Shown here: piece by piece, positions 1 to 4,859 of the stretch
Layout of the letters: the number at the start of each line of letters is the position of its first letter
Numbering within the stretch: position 1 is the first letter of the stretch
From: Dehalococcoidia bacterium
Lineage (GTDB): Bacteria; Chloroflexota; Dehalococcoidia; JAUYDP01
Length of the DNA stretch: 6,263 nucleotides
Assembly (NCBI GenBank): GCA_030691805.1
Contig: JAUYDP010000388.1
Coordinates: forward strand, 1 to 6,263
Direction: 5' to 3'
The notes under the pieces: model-generated
Told to the model about the DNA's origin: nothing
Seen by the model: the letters and a program-made list of their open reading frames with translations, nothing else
The model's database searches: none
Position numbers and translations under genes: made by a program

Positions 1-1
1 T

Positions 2-370
2 GGCTGCGTGGCCTGGCTCTTCGAGCCCCAAGGAGTTATCTCGGCCAGGGCCGAAGGGCAGGAGCCGGACGACCTGGCTCTCATTGCCATAGAGGTGGGA
101 GCCGAGGATGTGCAGATAAGCGACGGTGTGCTGGAGATTACCGCCGACCCTAAGAACCTGGAGGAGCTACGGCGAGCATTGGAGGCATCCAAAGCCCATA
201 TCATCTCTTCAGAAGACCTTATGCAGCCCAAGACTTCGGTGGCTCTAGATGAGAAGGGCGCCCTGCAATCTCTCCGTCTGCTCGACAGGCTGGAGAGCCT
301 GGATGATGTTCAGCGGGTCTTCTTCAATGCGGACATTCCCGATGAGGTAATGGAGAAGTTTGAGGGCTAA
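2..370 (+). CDS. yebC: YebC/PmpR (TACO1) family protein, C-terminal part
   Basis: This is the 3' portion of a gene whose start lies left of the window; 122 residues are visible. The opening GCVAWLFEPQG matches the conserved GSVAWxFExxG stretch in the middle of YebC/TACO1 proteins. The end, with DVQRVFFNADIPDEV, matches the typical C terminus (DVQxVyxNaDiPdev). The family is usually about 240-250 aa, so roughly half is missing. YebC proteins are cytoplasmic; they were long annotated as DNA-binding transcriptional regulators and more recently linked to relief of ribosome stalling at proline-rich stretches. That role is family knowledge and cannot be tested here. The stop is TAA. In many bacteria ruvC follows yebC, but here the next gene is a convergent small zinc-ribbon gene 25 bp away. 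Family assignment is very secure; truncation is only a window-edge effect. Confidence 0.93.
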   Translation, partial: GCVAWLFEPQGVISARAEGQEPDDLALIAIEVGAEDVQISDGVLEITADPKNLEELRRALEASKAHIISSEDLMQPKTSVALDEKGALQSLRLLDRLESLDDVQRVFFNADIPDEVMEKFEG

Positions 371-395
371 GGCCGTAACCGCCGGCGTTCCCGGT

Positions 396-596
396 CTAAG
401 CGGCTCGGCGTCCTGGCGCCGGGCTGGGTGTAGAAGGAGCGGAAAGCCGTTCGGAGGCCGCCCTGGGCTCCACCGCTTGGCGTTCGACCTCATTCAGAAC
501 GTGCCCGCACTGGAGGCACTTGAAGCAGGTATCGAAAATATCCTTTTCGGGGTATACATCGCCCCTACACTTGGGGCATGCTTTCAACAATAACAT
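396..596 (-). CDS. small zinc-ribbon protein, function unknown
   Basis: A 66-aa protein with an N-terminal zinc-ribbon: CPKC at residues 7-10 and CLQCG at 27-31 form two CxxC knuckles separated by 16 residues. C24 is an additional nearby cysteine. The second half is low-complexity, rich in Pro, Ala, Ser and Arg, and probably disordered. The layout resembles short CPKCxGD...CLQCG zinc-ribbon proteins that I associate with Chloroflexota genomes. The likely role is metal-stabilised nucleic-acid or protein binding, but no specific function can be given. ATG at 596 is the first start after an in-frame TAA (612-614). A GGAGG lies 19 nt upstream, too far for a standard Shine-Dalgarno site, so initiation may be weak or leaderless. 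It converges with yebC and diverges from the glycoside hydrolase. The overlapping plus-strand frame at 360-593 has no recognisable motif, which favours this strand. Confidence 0.68.
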   Translation of the reverse strand: MLLLKACPKCRGDVYPEKDIFDTCFKCLQCGHVLNEVERQAVEPRAASERLSAPSTPSPAPGRRAA

Positions 597-724
597 TGTA
601 GCAGGTCTTGGTTATCCTCCGTTTCGAATATTGTCCACTCGTTAGCTTGTTGGTTTCCCACTTCTGCCGTTCCACACCATATATCTTGATTGGACTATGA
701 TAATAATAACATATTCCAACTCTA
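597..724. promoter_or_regulatory. AT-rich divergent intergenic region
   Basis: This 128-bp gap separates the minus-strand zinc-ribbon gene from the plus-strand hydrolase and should hold promoters for both. It is clearly more AT-rich than its surroundings, especially 681-715. A TATGAT (696-701) could be a -10 element for the hydrolase, but no good -35 sits at 16-18 bp, and the start codon at 725 has no Shine-Dalgarno sequence. I therefore mark the region and not a specific promoter. Confidence 0.35.
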
Positions 725-1858
725 ATGTCTAGGGGATTTGGTTGTCGGGTCAACACCCCTATCGTTATTACCCTCCTGGCAGCCATTTTGTTTCTCTACC
801 TTGGGGCTAGCCAATGGCAGGCTAGAGTCACCAGGCCACCGGCGCCGCAAAGACCGGATTTCGGTTACGGGGCAAATATTGCCGACCTTAAGAATGCCCC
901 GCGCCTCCGAGAGATGGGTTTCCAATGGATGAAGGGTTTTGTGGGCTGGGACAGCCTGGAGCCGAAACCTGGAGAATTTGACTGGACGGACCTCAGCAAG
1001 GCCACCGTTGCGGCCCGCGATAATCAGCTTGGCCTTGTGCTACGGGTTGACCGGGTCCCGGGCTGGGCCAGGCCGGATAACCATAACCCCACGGCGCCAC
1101 CGTCGCGCTCCTTCCTGGGGGCCTGGGGCTCCTTCCTCCATGAACTGGCCCGCAGGGGCAAAGGGCAGGTTGCTGCCTACGAGATATGGAACGAGCCGAA
1201 CCTGGCCTGGGAATGGGGAGGGCAGCCTCCCGACCCTGGTTACTATGTAGAGATGTTGCGGGCCGCCTACCTGGGGATCAAGAGCGCTGACCCAGATGCC
1301 CTGGTCATCTCCGCCGGCCTTGCGCCGACGACGGGCGATGGCGGGAAACAGGCCATGGACAATTTGCGCTATCTACGGACGATGTACCGTGCAGGAGCGG
1401 GAGCCTATTTTGAAATCTTAGGGTCGCACCCTTATGGCTTCGCCAGTCCTCCCCAGGCCGATCCCCGCGTGACGGCCTCTTTCCGTTCCGCTGAACTGGA
1501 ACGGGAGGTGATGATGGAGTTCGGCGACGGCGCCAAATCCGTTTGGGCTACTGAGACCGGCTGGCTGCTCGATCCTGGGGCCGCCGGATTGGGCGTTTGC
1601 CGGCAGTCGCCTGACATGCGAGAGACGCTCTGGCAGGCCGTGGACCAGGAGACCCAGGCCCGCTACCTGGTGGAGGCCTACCGGTATTCCTATGAGAACT
1701 GGCCCTGGATGGGCGCCATGTTTGTTTTCAATCTGGACTTTGGCCTTGCCCCCTGGTATCCTAACCCCTGCGAGCCTATGACCTTCTACTCGCTTCTCGG
1801 CCCGGACGGGGAGCCCCGGGCGGGCTTCCAGGCACTGAGGGAGATGCCCAAGCAGTGA
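725..1858 (+). CDS. membrane-anchored GH-A clan glycoside hydrolase (GH39/GH5-like)
   Basis: A 377-aa protein with an N-terminal signal-anchor (hydrophobic residues about 12-28 after two arginines), then a short Pro-rich linker and a TIM-barrel hydrolase domain from about residue 46. The start of the barrel has GYGANI. The acid/base region is EIWNEPN with N156-E157. HPYG (235-238) lies on a later strand, and WATETGW contains the probable nucleophile E277. The Asn-Glu pair and the 120-residue spacing to the second Glu are classic for clan GH-A retaining enzymes (GH5, GH39 and relatives). The C-terminal part, with MFVFNLDFG and FYSLLGPDGEPR, matches the last barrel strand and helix of such proteins. 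The substrate cannot be read from sequence; beta-xyloside, beta-glucan or a cell-surface polysaccharide are all possible. No lipobox cysteine is seen after the hydrophobic segment, so it is probably anchored in the membrane and faces outward. ATG 725 is the only start that keeps the whole anchor. It has no Shine-Dalgarno site. A heptamer repeat array follows the stop at once. Confidence 0.9.
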   Translation: MSRGFGCRVNTPIVITLLAAILFLYLGASQWQARVTRPPAPQRPDFGYGANIADLKNAPRLREMGFQWMKGFVGWDSLEPKPGEFDWTDLSKATVAARDNQLGLVLRVDRVPGWARPDNHNPTAPPSRSFLGAWGSFLHELARRGKGQVAAYEIWNEPNLAWEWGGQPPDPGYYVEMLRAAYLGIKSADPDALVISAGLAPTTGDGGKQAMDNLRYLRTMYRAGAGAYFEILGSHPYGFASPPQADPRVTASFRSAELEREVMMEFGDGAKSVWATETGWLLDPGAAGLGVCRQSPDMRETLWQAVDQETQARYLVEAYRYSYENWPWMGAMFVFNLDFGLAPWYPNPCEPMTFYSLLGPDGEPRAGFQALREMPKQ

Positions 1859-1862
1859 GGGG

Positions 1863-1925
1863 TCAGCGATCAGTGATCAGCGATCAGTGATCAGTAGTCA
1901 GTGGTCAGCTATCAGCCATCAGCGG
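1863..1925. repeat. tandem heptamer array, nine TCAGNNN units
   Basis: Nine contiguous 7-bp units, all beginning TCAG: CGA, TGA, CGA, TGA, TAG, TGG, CTA, CCA and CGG are the successive last three bases. The first four units alternate exactly as two 14-bp repeats; the later ones are degenerate. The array starts four bases after the hydrolase stop codon, whose own context (CAGTGA) looks like a further partial unit. Degenerate heptamers of this GATCAGT kind are known from intergenic regions of several bacterial groups and probably spread by slippage. They are often mistranslated into Ser/Gln/Ile-rich tails. No function is known to me. Confidence 0.92.
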
Positions 1926-2098
1926 GCCGGGTATGGGTCCAGGGGGGTTGGCGGATTCTTACCGCAGACATCACGGAGCAAGCGGAGAGTTACTTTTCTT
2001 TGCACAGAGGGCTAAAGAGGCTTCGTTGTATCACAGGGGGGTCCAGTCGGCGCCGATAGCCAGCACGAGAAGCTTGAGGCTGGAACAGGCCCGCCCCG

Positions 2099-2224
2099 GG
2101 CTAATGGTCATGCACAATTTAAGATGCCAATGTATTCTGCCGAATGAATTCGGCGTTACATTTAGCGAAGCGCCCAATCTATTAGGACGGTCGTGGCATA
2201 TTATTTGGTGCATGACCATAAGCC
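2099..2224. mobile_element. 126-bp MITE-like element with 31-bp terminal inverted repeats
   Basis: The outer arms 2099-2129 and 2194-2224 are inverted copies of each other, matching at 26 of 31 positions. A perfect 12-bp block lies at 2104-2115 (ATGGTCATGCAC) and 2208-2219. The 64-bp centre contains a second palindrome, GCCGAAT-GA-ATTCGGC (2139-2154), itself bracketed by ATGTA (2130-2134) and TACAT (2157-2161). There is no transposase frame. This is the form expected of a miniature inverted-repeat element mobilised in trans, or of a long structured RNA hairpin. I see no clear target-site duplication at the boundaries, which keeps the mobile interpretation tentative. Confidence 0.68.
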
Positions 2225-2376
2225 ATGGGCTACAACTGCAAAGCCCGCAAGGGGCTGATTTGGGGCAATGGCAGAATATAAATGCCGTATTCAGTAGCGG
2301 CTGTGATAATGCGGCTGGGCTGTCAACCGGATGCGGGAAAGAACGAAGGGTTACAGGAAAACCGTCTCGAGCCCCT

Positions 2377-2404
2377 GTAGGGGCGAGTCATGAATCGCCC
2401 CTAC
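2377..2404. repeat. REP-like palindrome, GTAGGGGCG family, copy 1
   Basis: A perfect 10-bp stem, GTAGGGGCGA (2377-2386) with TCGCCCCTAC (2395-2404), around an 8-base loop GTCATGAA. The left arm can alternatively pair with the GCCCCT just upstream (2371-2376), giving two competing hairpins. The first nine bases of the stem are identical to those of the palindrome at 6105-6132. The form is that of a repetitive extragenic palindrome. There is no T-tract, so it is not a standard intrinsic terminator. Confidence 0.82.
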
Positions 2405-2559
2405 GCGAACTTAGTCCATGGCTTTAGCCCGGGGCGGGCCTGCGACTCATCCCAACCTGGGCTATCGCCCGCCTTTCGCGGTAGCCGGATTCCCCGCATC
2501 TTCCCAGGTCAGCTCTTTAGCCCTTTATGCAAAGATCATTAGGCGTCGAAGGGAGAAAC

Positions 2560-2754
2560 ATGCAGAAGAAGCTGGACAAACTGGACATCGTCACGAAGAA
2601 TCTACTGGAAGTTGAGGAATGGCTGGCGGGGATGTACGAAGAGACCGTCAACGGTGGGCATGTCCATATGGCGGAGCCCCGGCTCCGGGACGCCATGTTC
2701 CTCCTGCGCCATTCGATCGATCAGTTGGAGGTGTGGAGGAAAGAAGAGGCGTAG
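2560..2754 (+). CDS. small hypothetical protein, probably helical
   Basis: A 64-aa product with no family I recognise. It is highly charged and looks like two amphipathic helices (about residues 3-30 and 37-63) joined by a NGGHVHMAEP turn, typical of a small helical-hairpin protein. I chose ATG 2560 because GGGAG stands four bases upstream. An in-frame ATG at 2527 would add 11 residues but has no ribosome binding site. The composition (Glu, Lys, Leu, Met, few Ser or Cys) looks like real coding sequence, unlike the Arg/Ser/Pro-rich overlapping frames. It lies alone between the repeat region and the convergent toxin gene, whose stop is 36 bp away. It is cytoplasmic by lack of any signal; no function is proposed. 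Confidence 0.6.
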   Translation: MQKKLDKLDIVTKNLLEVEEWLAGMYEETVNGGHVHMAEPRLRDAMFLLRHSIDQLEVWRKEEA

Positions 2755-2783
2755 CTCGGCGCTTCCCATCTCAGCAAAGTACC

Positions 2784-2813
2784 AGCGGGCCTATATGCGC
2801 CTGTAGGTCCGCT
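2784..2813. other. hairpin between convergent genes
   Basis: AGCGGGCCTA (2784-2793) can pair with TAGGTCCGCT (2804-2813), giving a 10-bp stem with one G-U wobble when read as plus-strand RNA and a 10-base loop. It follows the small gene at 2560-2754 and covers the toxin stop codon. It could shape a 3' end, but there is no U-tract, so a terminator call is not justified. Confidence 0.4.
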
Positions 2814-3057
2814 CGCGCCGCCGGTCCACCTTGATAATCAGGACCAGACTACGGTCATCGCATACCTCATAGACGATGTGGAAGTCCCAGACCCGTATAC
2901 GCCAGGCATTCTGGGCGCCCCGGATCTTCCTTACCCCGATGGGCCGGAGCTCATCGCCCAGGGCATATATGGCCCTTGCCAGGATTTCCCGCGGGGCAGC
3001 GGATATTGCTCTCAGGTTTCGCTCGGCCGCAGGGGAAATCTCAACCCTGTATGGCAC
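2791..3057 (-). CDS. RelE/ParE superfamily toxin of a type II toxin-antitoxin pair
   Basis: With the GTG start at 3057 the product is 88 aa, the usual length for RelE/ParE toxins. The N terminus YRVEISPAAERNLRAI is the typical first strand and helix. The second half, RPIGVRKIRGAQNAWRIRVWDF followed by HIVYEV and VLIIKVDRRRERTYRR, follows the family pattern (RPxGxxKLkG...yRiRvGdyRviYei...v..v.hR). RelE members cleave mRNA on the ribosome and ParE members poison gyrase. The many basic residues in the C-terminal strand and tail (R79-R87) favour the RelE-like side, but this is only inference. A TTG at 3087 would add ten mostly arginine residues that are simply the antitoxin 3' end read in another frame, so GTG 3057 (with AGGG eight bases upstream) is preferred. 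It overlaps the upstream antitoxin-like frame by 17 bp, implying translational coupling. Confidence 0.85.
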   Translation of the reverse strand: MPYRVEISPAAERNLRAISAAPREILARAIYALGDELRPIGVRKIRGAQNAWRIRVWDFHIVYEVCDDRSLVLIIKVDRRRERTYRRI

Positions 3058-3271
3058 GGTTCTTGCCCTGGGCCTTCTCCTCCTCAAGCCGCTGGAAGAA
3101 TTCCCCGGCCTCTATGCCGCCCTTCTCTTCCCACTCTGCCCGGGCGGCTTCGATCTCTGGCAGGAGATCAGAGTCCTCCTGGGCCTCCAGCCACTCCCGC
3201 AGAGCCTCTGCCACCAGGTCCTTCGCTGGGCGGTGCCGCCGGACTGCTTCTACCTTTAGAGTGGTATACAG
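3041..3271 (-). CDS. antitoxin-like frame upstream of the RelE/ParE toxin, start damaged or non-canonical
   Basis: An open frame ending with TGA at 3041 overlaps the toxin start by 17 bp, the standard layout of an antitoxin gene. Its product reads YTTLKVEAVRR, then KDLVAEALREWLEAQED, then an acidic helical tail with EFFQRLEEEK. The strand-helix beginning recalls ribbon-helix-helix antitoxins, though it seems short between strand and second helix; the tail would wrap the toxin. There is no ATG in frame. CTG at 3271, with GAGG four bases before it, is the start used here (76 aa); GTG 3214 would give a much shorter form. An ATG at 3279 with a good upstream GGAGAGG is out of frame by one base and meets a TAA at 3258. 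One added base (AGG AAA CTG instead of AGG AAC TG) would restore MRKLYTTLKVEA. So this may be a frameshifted antitoxin, a sequencing error, or a real CTG start. Confidence 0.55.
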   Translation of the reverse strand: MYTTLKVEAVRRHRPAKDLVAEALREWLEAQEDSDLLPEIEAARAEWEEKGGIEAGEFFQRLEEEKAQGKNRAIQG

Positions 3272-3396
3272 TTCCTCATGCCTCTCCGGGGCACCACCGG
3301 GTTTGAAAACCTGTCTCCTCTATAGAAGTGGAACAGGCGTCCCGCCTGTTCGCACAGGCCAGCGGCCTGTGCCACTTTGCCAGGATTCTTTTTCAT
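3256..3396 (-). other. short open frame crossing the double hairpin into the antitoxin start
   Basis: ATG at 3396 begins a 46-codon frame that passes through both hairpins at 3326-3377 without a stop. It is in phase with the ATG at 3279 and ends at TAA 3258. Its middle (VAQAAGLCEQAGRLF) is simply the translated palindrome. It could be an upstream extension of the broken antitoxin gene, a leader peptide, or chance. I do not claim it as a gene. Confidence 0.25.
3326..3377. repeat. double hairpin enclosed by an outer stem
   Basis: Two adjacent perfect 9-bp hairpins with three-base loops: GAACAGGCG-TCC-CGCCTGTTC (3331-3351) and GCACAGGCC-AGC-GGCCTGTGC (3352-3372). They sit inside an outer stem AAGTGG (3326-3331) with CCACTT (3372-3377), so the whole can fold as a three-way junction. 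Each hairpin is a variant of one CACAGGC...GCCTGTG unit that occurs again at 3542-3560. Confidence 0.82.
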
Positions 3397-3408
3397 ACCA
3401 GTCATCCG

Positions 3409-3422
3409 TCTAGACATCTAGA
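3409..3422. promoter_or_regulatory. paired TCTAGA palindromes, possible antitoxin operator
   Basis: Two palindromic TCTAGA hexamers repeat at 8-bp spacing (TCTAGACATCTAGA). Ribbon-helix-helix antitoxins commonly bind short palindromes repeated on one face of the DNA upstream of their own gene, and this pair lies about 130 bp upstream of the antitoxin-like frame. The distance and the intervening hairpins make the assignment speculative. Confidence 0.25.
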
Positions 3423-3541
3423 CCTCCATATGGCGATATGGCTTTACCGGGGTATTTTAGCATCTCGACTGGGATAACGGCATGCTATCTCCGTCTACCT
3501 CGAGAAGGTCTGGCCAAGTGACAGAGGCCCAACGCGTACGC

Positions 3542-3560
3542 CACAGGCGGGACGCCTGTG
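3542..3560. repeat. CACAGGCG hairpin, inverted copy of the 3331 unit
   Basis: CACAGGCG (3542-3549) pairs with CGCCTGTG (3553-3560) across a GGA loop. With the following CCACTTCTAT (3561-3570) it reproduces the left arm at 3322-3349 in reverse. It stands 37 bp downstream of the ndh stop codon on the minus strand, where it may protect or end the transcript, though there is no T-tract. Confidence 0.75.
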
Positions 3561-3596
3561 CCACTTCTATTGGCCATAGGCTTCGATCCGGCCCGT

Positions 3597-4853
3597 CTAG
3601 CCACCCTCCGATTGCGCCGTGTCCCTCTCAAAGAAGAGGCTGAGGAGCCAGTCCAGGGCGACGAGAACCTTATTCTGCCGGCCGGGCAGCTTGGTCAGAT
3701 AGACCAGCCGCCATATGAACGAGGCCAGCCTGCCATAGATCCGGAAGCCGGAGAAGTCCACGATAGCCGCGTTGGCGCCCAGCGAGACCAGACCGGCCCA
3801 GGAGACATGTTCGAAGGGCCTGGGCTGGCCGCCGCGGATGGCGGCGGCTATATTCTGGGCGGCGTGGGCGCCCCCCCGCACGGCAACCTGGGCCGTTGGG
3901 GGAAACGGCTTCTTGGTGACCGGGTCTGTGCAATTGGCGGAATCCCCGATGACGTAGACGTTAGGGTATTCCGGCGCCTGTAGGAACTGGTTCACTATAA
4001 CCCGGCCCATCCGGTCTCGCTCGACCGGTAGTCCTGAAACCACCGGGCTGGCCCGTACACCCGCCGTCCAAACCAGCGTGCGGGTCTCCACCTCCCGATC
4101 TCCGTTCAACTCCAGGCCACCATCGGTGATCCGGGAGATCCGGGTGCCTAATAGCAGATTAATCCTCTTTGACTTTAGCCGGTCCATGGCCACCCGGCTT
4201 AGAGGTTCCTCCAGCCCAGGCAGGACCCTATCCGCCATCTCCACCAGGTTTATCTCCACGTCCTGGAGGGATAAACCCGGGTAGTCCCGTAGGACAGTGT
4301 GATGGACGAAGTCATGTATTTCCGCAACCAGCTCTACCCCGGTGGGTCCAGCGCCCGCCACCACGAAGGTCAGTGAAGCCCTCCTCAGCGGTGGGTCGTC
4401 CAACGTGGCGGCTCGCTCAAACATCTCCAGGATATGATAGTGCAGTTTCCTGGCGTCGGCGAGGTTCTTTAGCTCAAAAACGTGCGGCTTGGCGGCATCC
4501 AACCCGAAGAAGTTAGTATCGCTACCAAGTCCGAGCACCAGGTAGTCGTACTCCATTGGGCCATGGTCGGTCTGCACCCGCCGGCCTTCCAGGTCTATTC
4601 CTTGCACCTCGGACTTTAGAAAGGAGATGCCCTTCCCTCTGAAGGCGCGGCGCACCGGCTGGGCCACGTGCCGGGGCTCCACAGCGCCCGTGGCCGCTTC
4701 ATGCAGCATAGGAATAAACAAAAAGTAGTTGTGGCGGCTGACCAGCCATATCTCCACCTGCTGGTTTCGCCCCAGTGCCCTCGCCAGGTTGGCCGTGGCG
4801 TTTATTCCTGCGAAGCCACCACCCAGGACCAATACCCTAGTTTTATCTGTCAT
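3597..4853 (-). CDS. ndh: type II NADH:quinone oxidoreductase (NDH-2)
   Basis: A 418-aa flavoprotein of normal NDH-2 length. The FAD-binding fold opens the protein (VLVLGGGFAG, residues 7-16). The NADH-binding fold has AGAGPTGVELVAEI (166-179), and the second FAD contact is VYVIGD (299-304). PPTAQVAVRGG (318-328) is the conserved AQ-type motif next to the quinone site. The C terminus (KLPGRQNKVLVALDWLLSLFFERD) matches the amphipathic segment by which NDH-2 sits on the inner face of the membrane. It would pass electrons from NADH through FAD to quinone without pumping protons. Homologous sulfide:quinone reductases carry catalytic cysteines; only one cysteine (C308) is present here, which argues against that alternative. 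ATG 4853 follows the stop of the upstream gene by six bases. GGAGG inside that gene's last codons and GAGG nearer the start can both serve as ribosome binding sites, so the two genes are almost certainly cotranscribed and coupled. Confidence 0.95.
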   Translation of the reverse strand: MTDKTRVLVLGGGFAGINATANLARALGRNQQVEIWLVSRHNYFLFIPMLHEAATGAVEPRHVAQPVRRAFRGKGISFLKSEVQGIDLEGRRVQTDHGPMEYDYLVLGLGSDTNFFGLDAAKPHVFELKNLADARKLHYHILEMFERAATLDDPPLRRASLTFVVAGAGPTGVELVAEIHDFVHHTVLRDYPGLSLQDVEINLVEMADRVLPGLEEPLSRVAMDRLKSKRINLLLGTRISRITDGGLELNGDREVETRTLVWTAGVRASPVVSGLPVERDRMGRVIVNQFLQAPEYPNVYVIGDSANCTDPVTKKPFPPTAQVAVRGGAHAAQNIAAAIRGGQPRPFEHVSWAGLVSLGANAAIVDFSGFRIYGRLASFIWRLVYLTKLPGRQNKVLVALDWLLSLFFERDTAQSEGG

Positions 4854-4859
4854 ACATCC

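Larger units (their letters stand above)
1859..2559. other. 701-bp repeat-rich intergenic region
   Basis: I see no convincing gene between the hydrolase and the small gene at 2560. The longest open frame (1933-2427, plus strand) would encode a 164-aa product without any recognisable domain. It runs straight through the inverted-repeat element and the REP-like hairpin, so it is probably spurious. The region holds the heptamer array (1863-1925), the inverted-repeat element (2099-2224) and a GTAGGGGCG palindrome (2377-2404). Around 2433-2473 a GC-rich stretch has a 7-bp inverted repeat (GGCGGGC and GCCCGCC). The segments 1926-2098 and 2225-2370 show nothing I can name. Confidence 0.6.
3322..3570. 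mobile_element. 249-bp segment bounded by 28-bp inverted repeats
   Basis: The left arm 3322-3349 and the right arm 3543-3570 are reverse complements at 27 of 28 positions; the only mismatch is the A or C after ATAGAAGTGG. Each arm contains its own hairpin (ACAGGCGTCCCGCCTGT as seen on the left). The interior has no coding frame of note. Either the segment is a non-autonomous element with palindromic ends, or two copies of a short palindromic repeat landed in opposite directions. It lies between the antitoxin-like frame and the ndh stop codon. Confidence 0.6.
3272..3596. other. 325-bp intergenic region between the TA locus and ndh
   Basis: Apart from the inverted arms and hairpins, the inner part (3378-3541) holds two small symmetric motifs. 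TCTAGA occurs twice with two bases between (3409-3422), and CCATAT-GGCG-ATATGG forms a 6-bp hairpin at 3426-3441. No gene is evident beyond the short open frame noted separately. The region should contain the toxin-antitoxin promoter, but I could not find a convincing -35/-10 pair. Confidence 0.5.

Noticed and set aside
1863..1925. CRISPR array
   Set aside because: The units are 7 bp and contiguous, without spacers of normal length, and no cas gene is present.
1933..2427. 164-codon plus-strand open frame
   Set aside because: It crosses the inverted-repeat element and a REP-like palindrome, has no recognisable domain or ribosome binding site, and its composition is not protein-like.
2876..3413. 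Several 127-145 codon plus-strand frames over the toxin-antitoxin locus
   Set aside because: They are Pro/Ser/Arg-rich shadows without motifs; the minus strand carries a clear RelE/ParE product.
3542..3560. Intrinsic terminator for the ndh operon
   Set aside because: The hairpin is good but no T-run follows it on the minus strand, and the same hairpin occurs elsewhere as a repeat.
3558..3983. 141-codon plus-strand open frame antisense to ndh
   Set aside because: It lies opposite a strongly conserved NDH-2 gene and is explained by GC-rich codon usage on the other strand.
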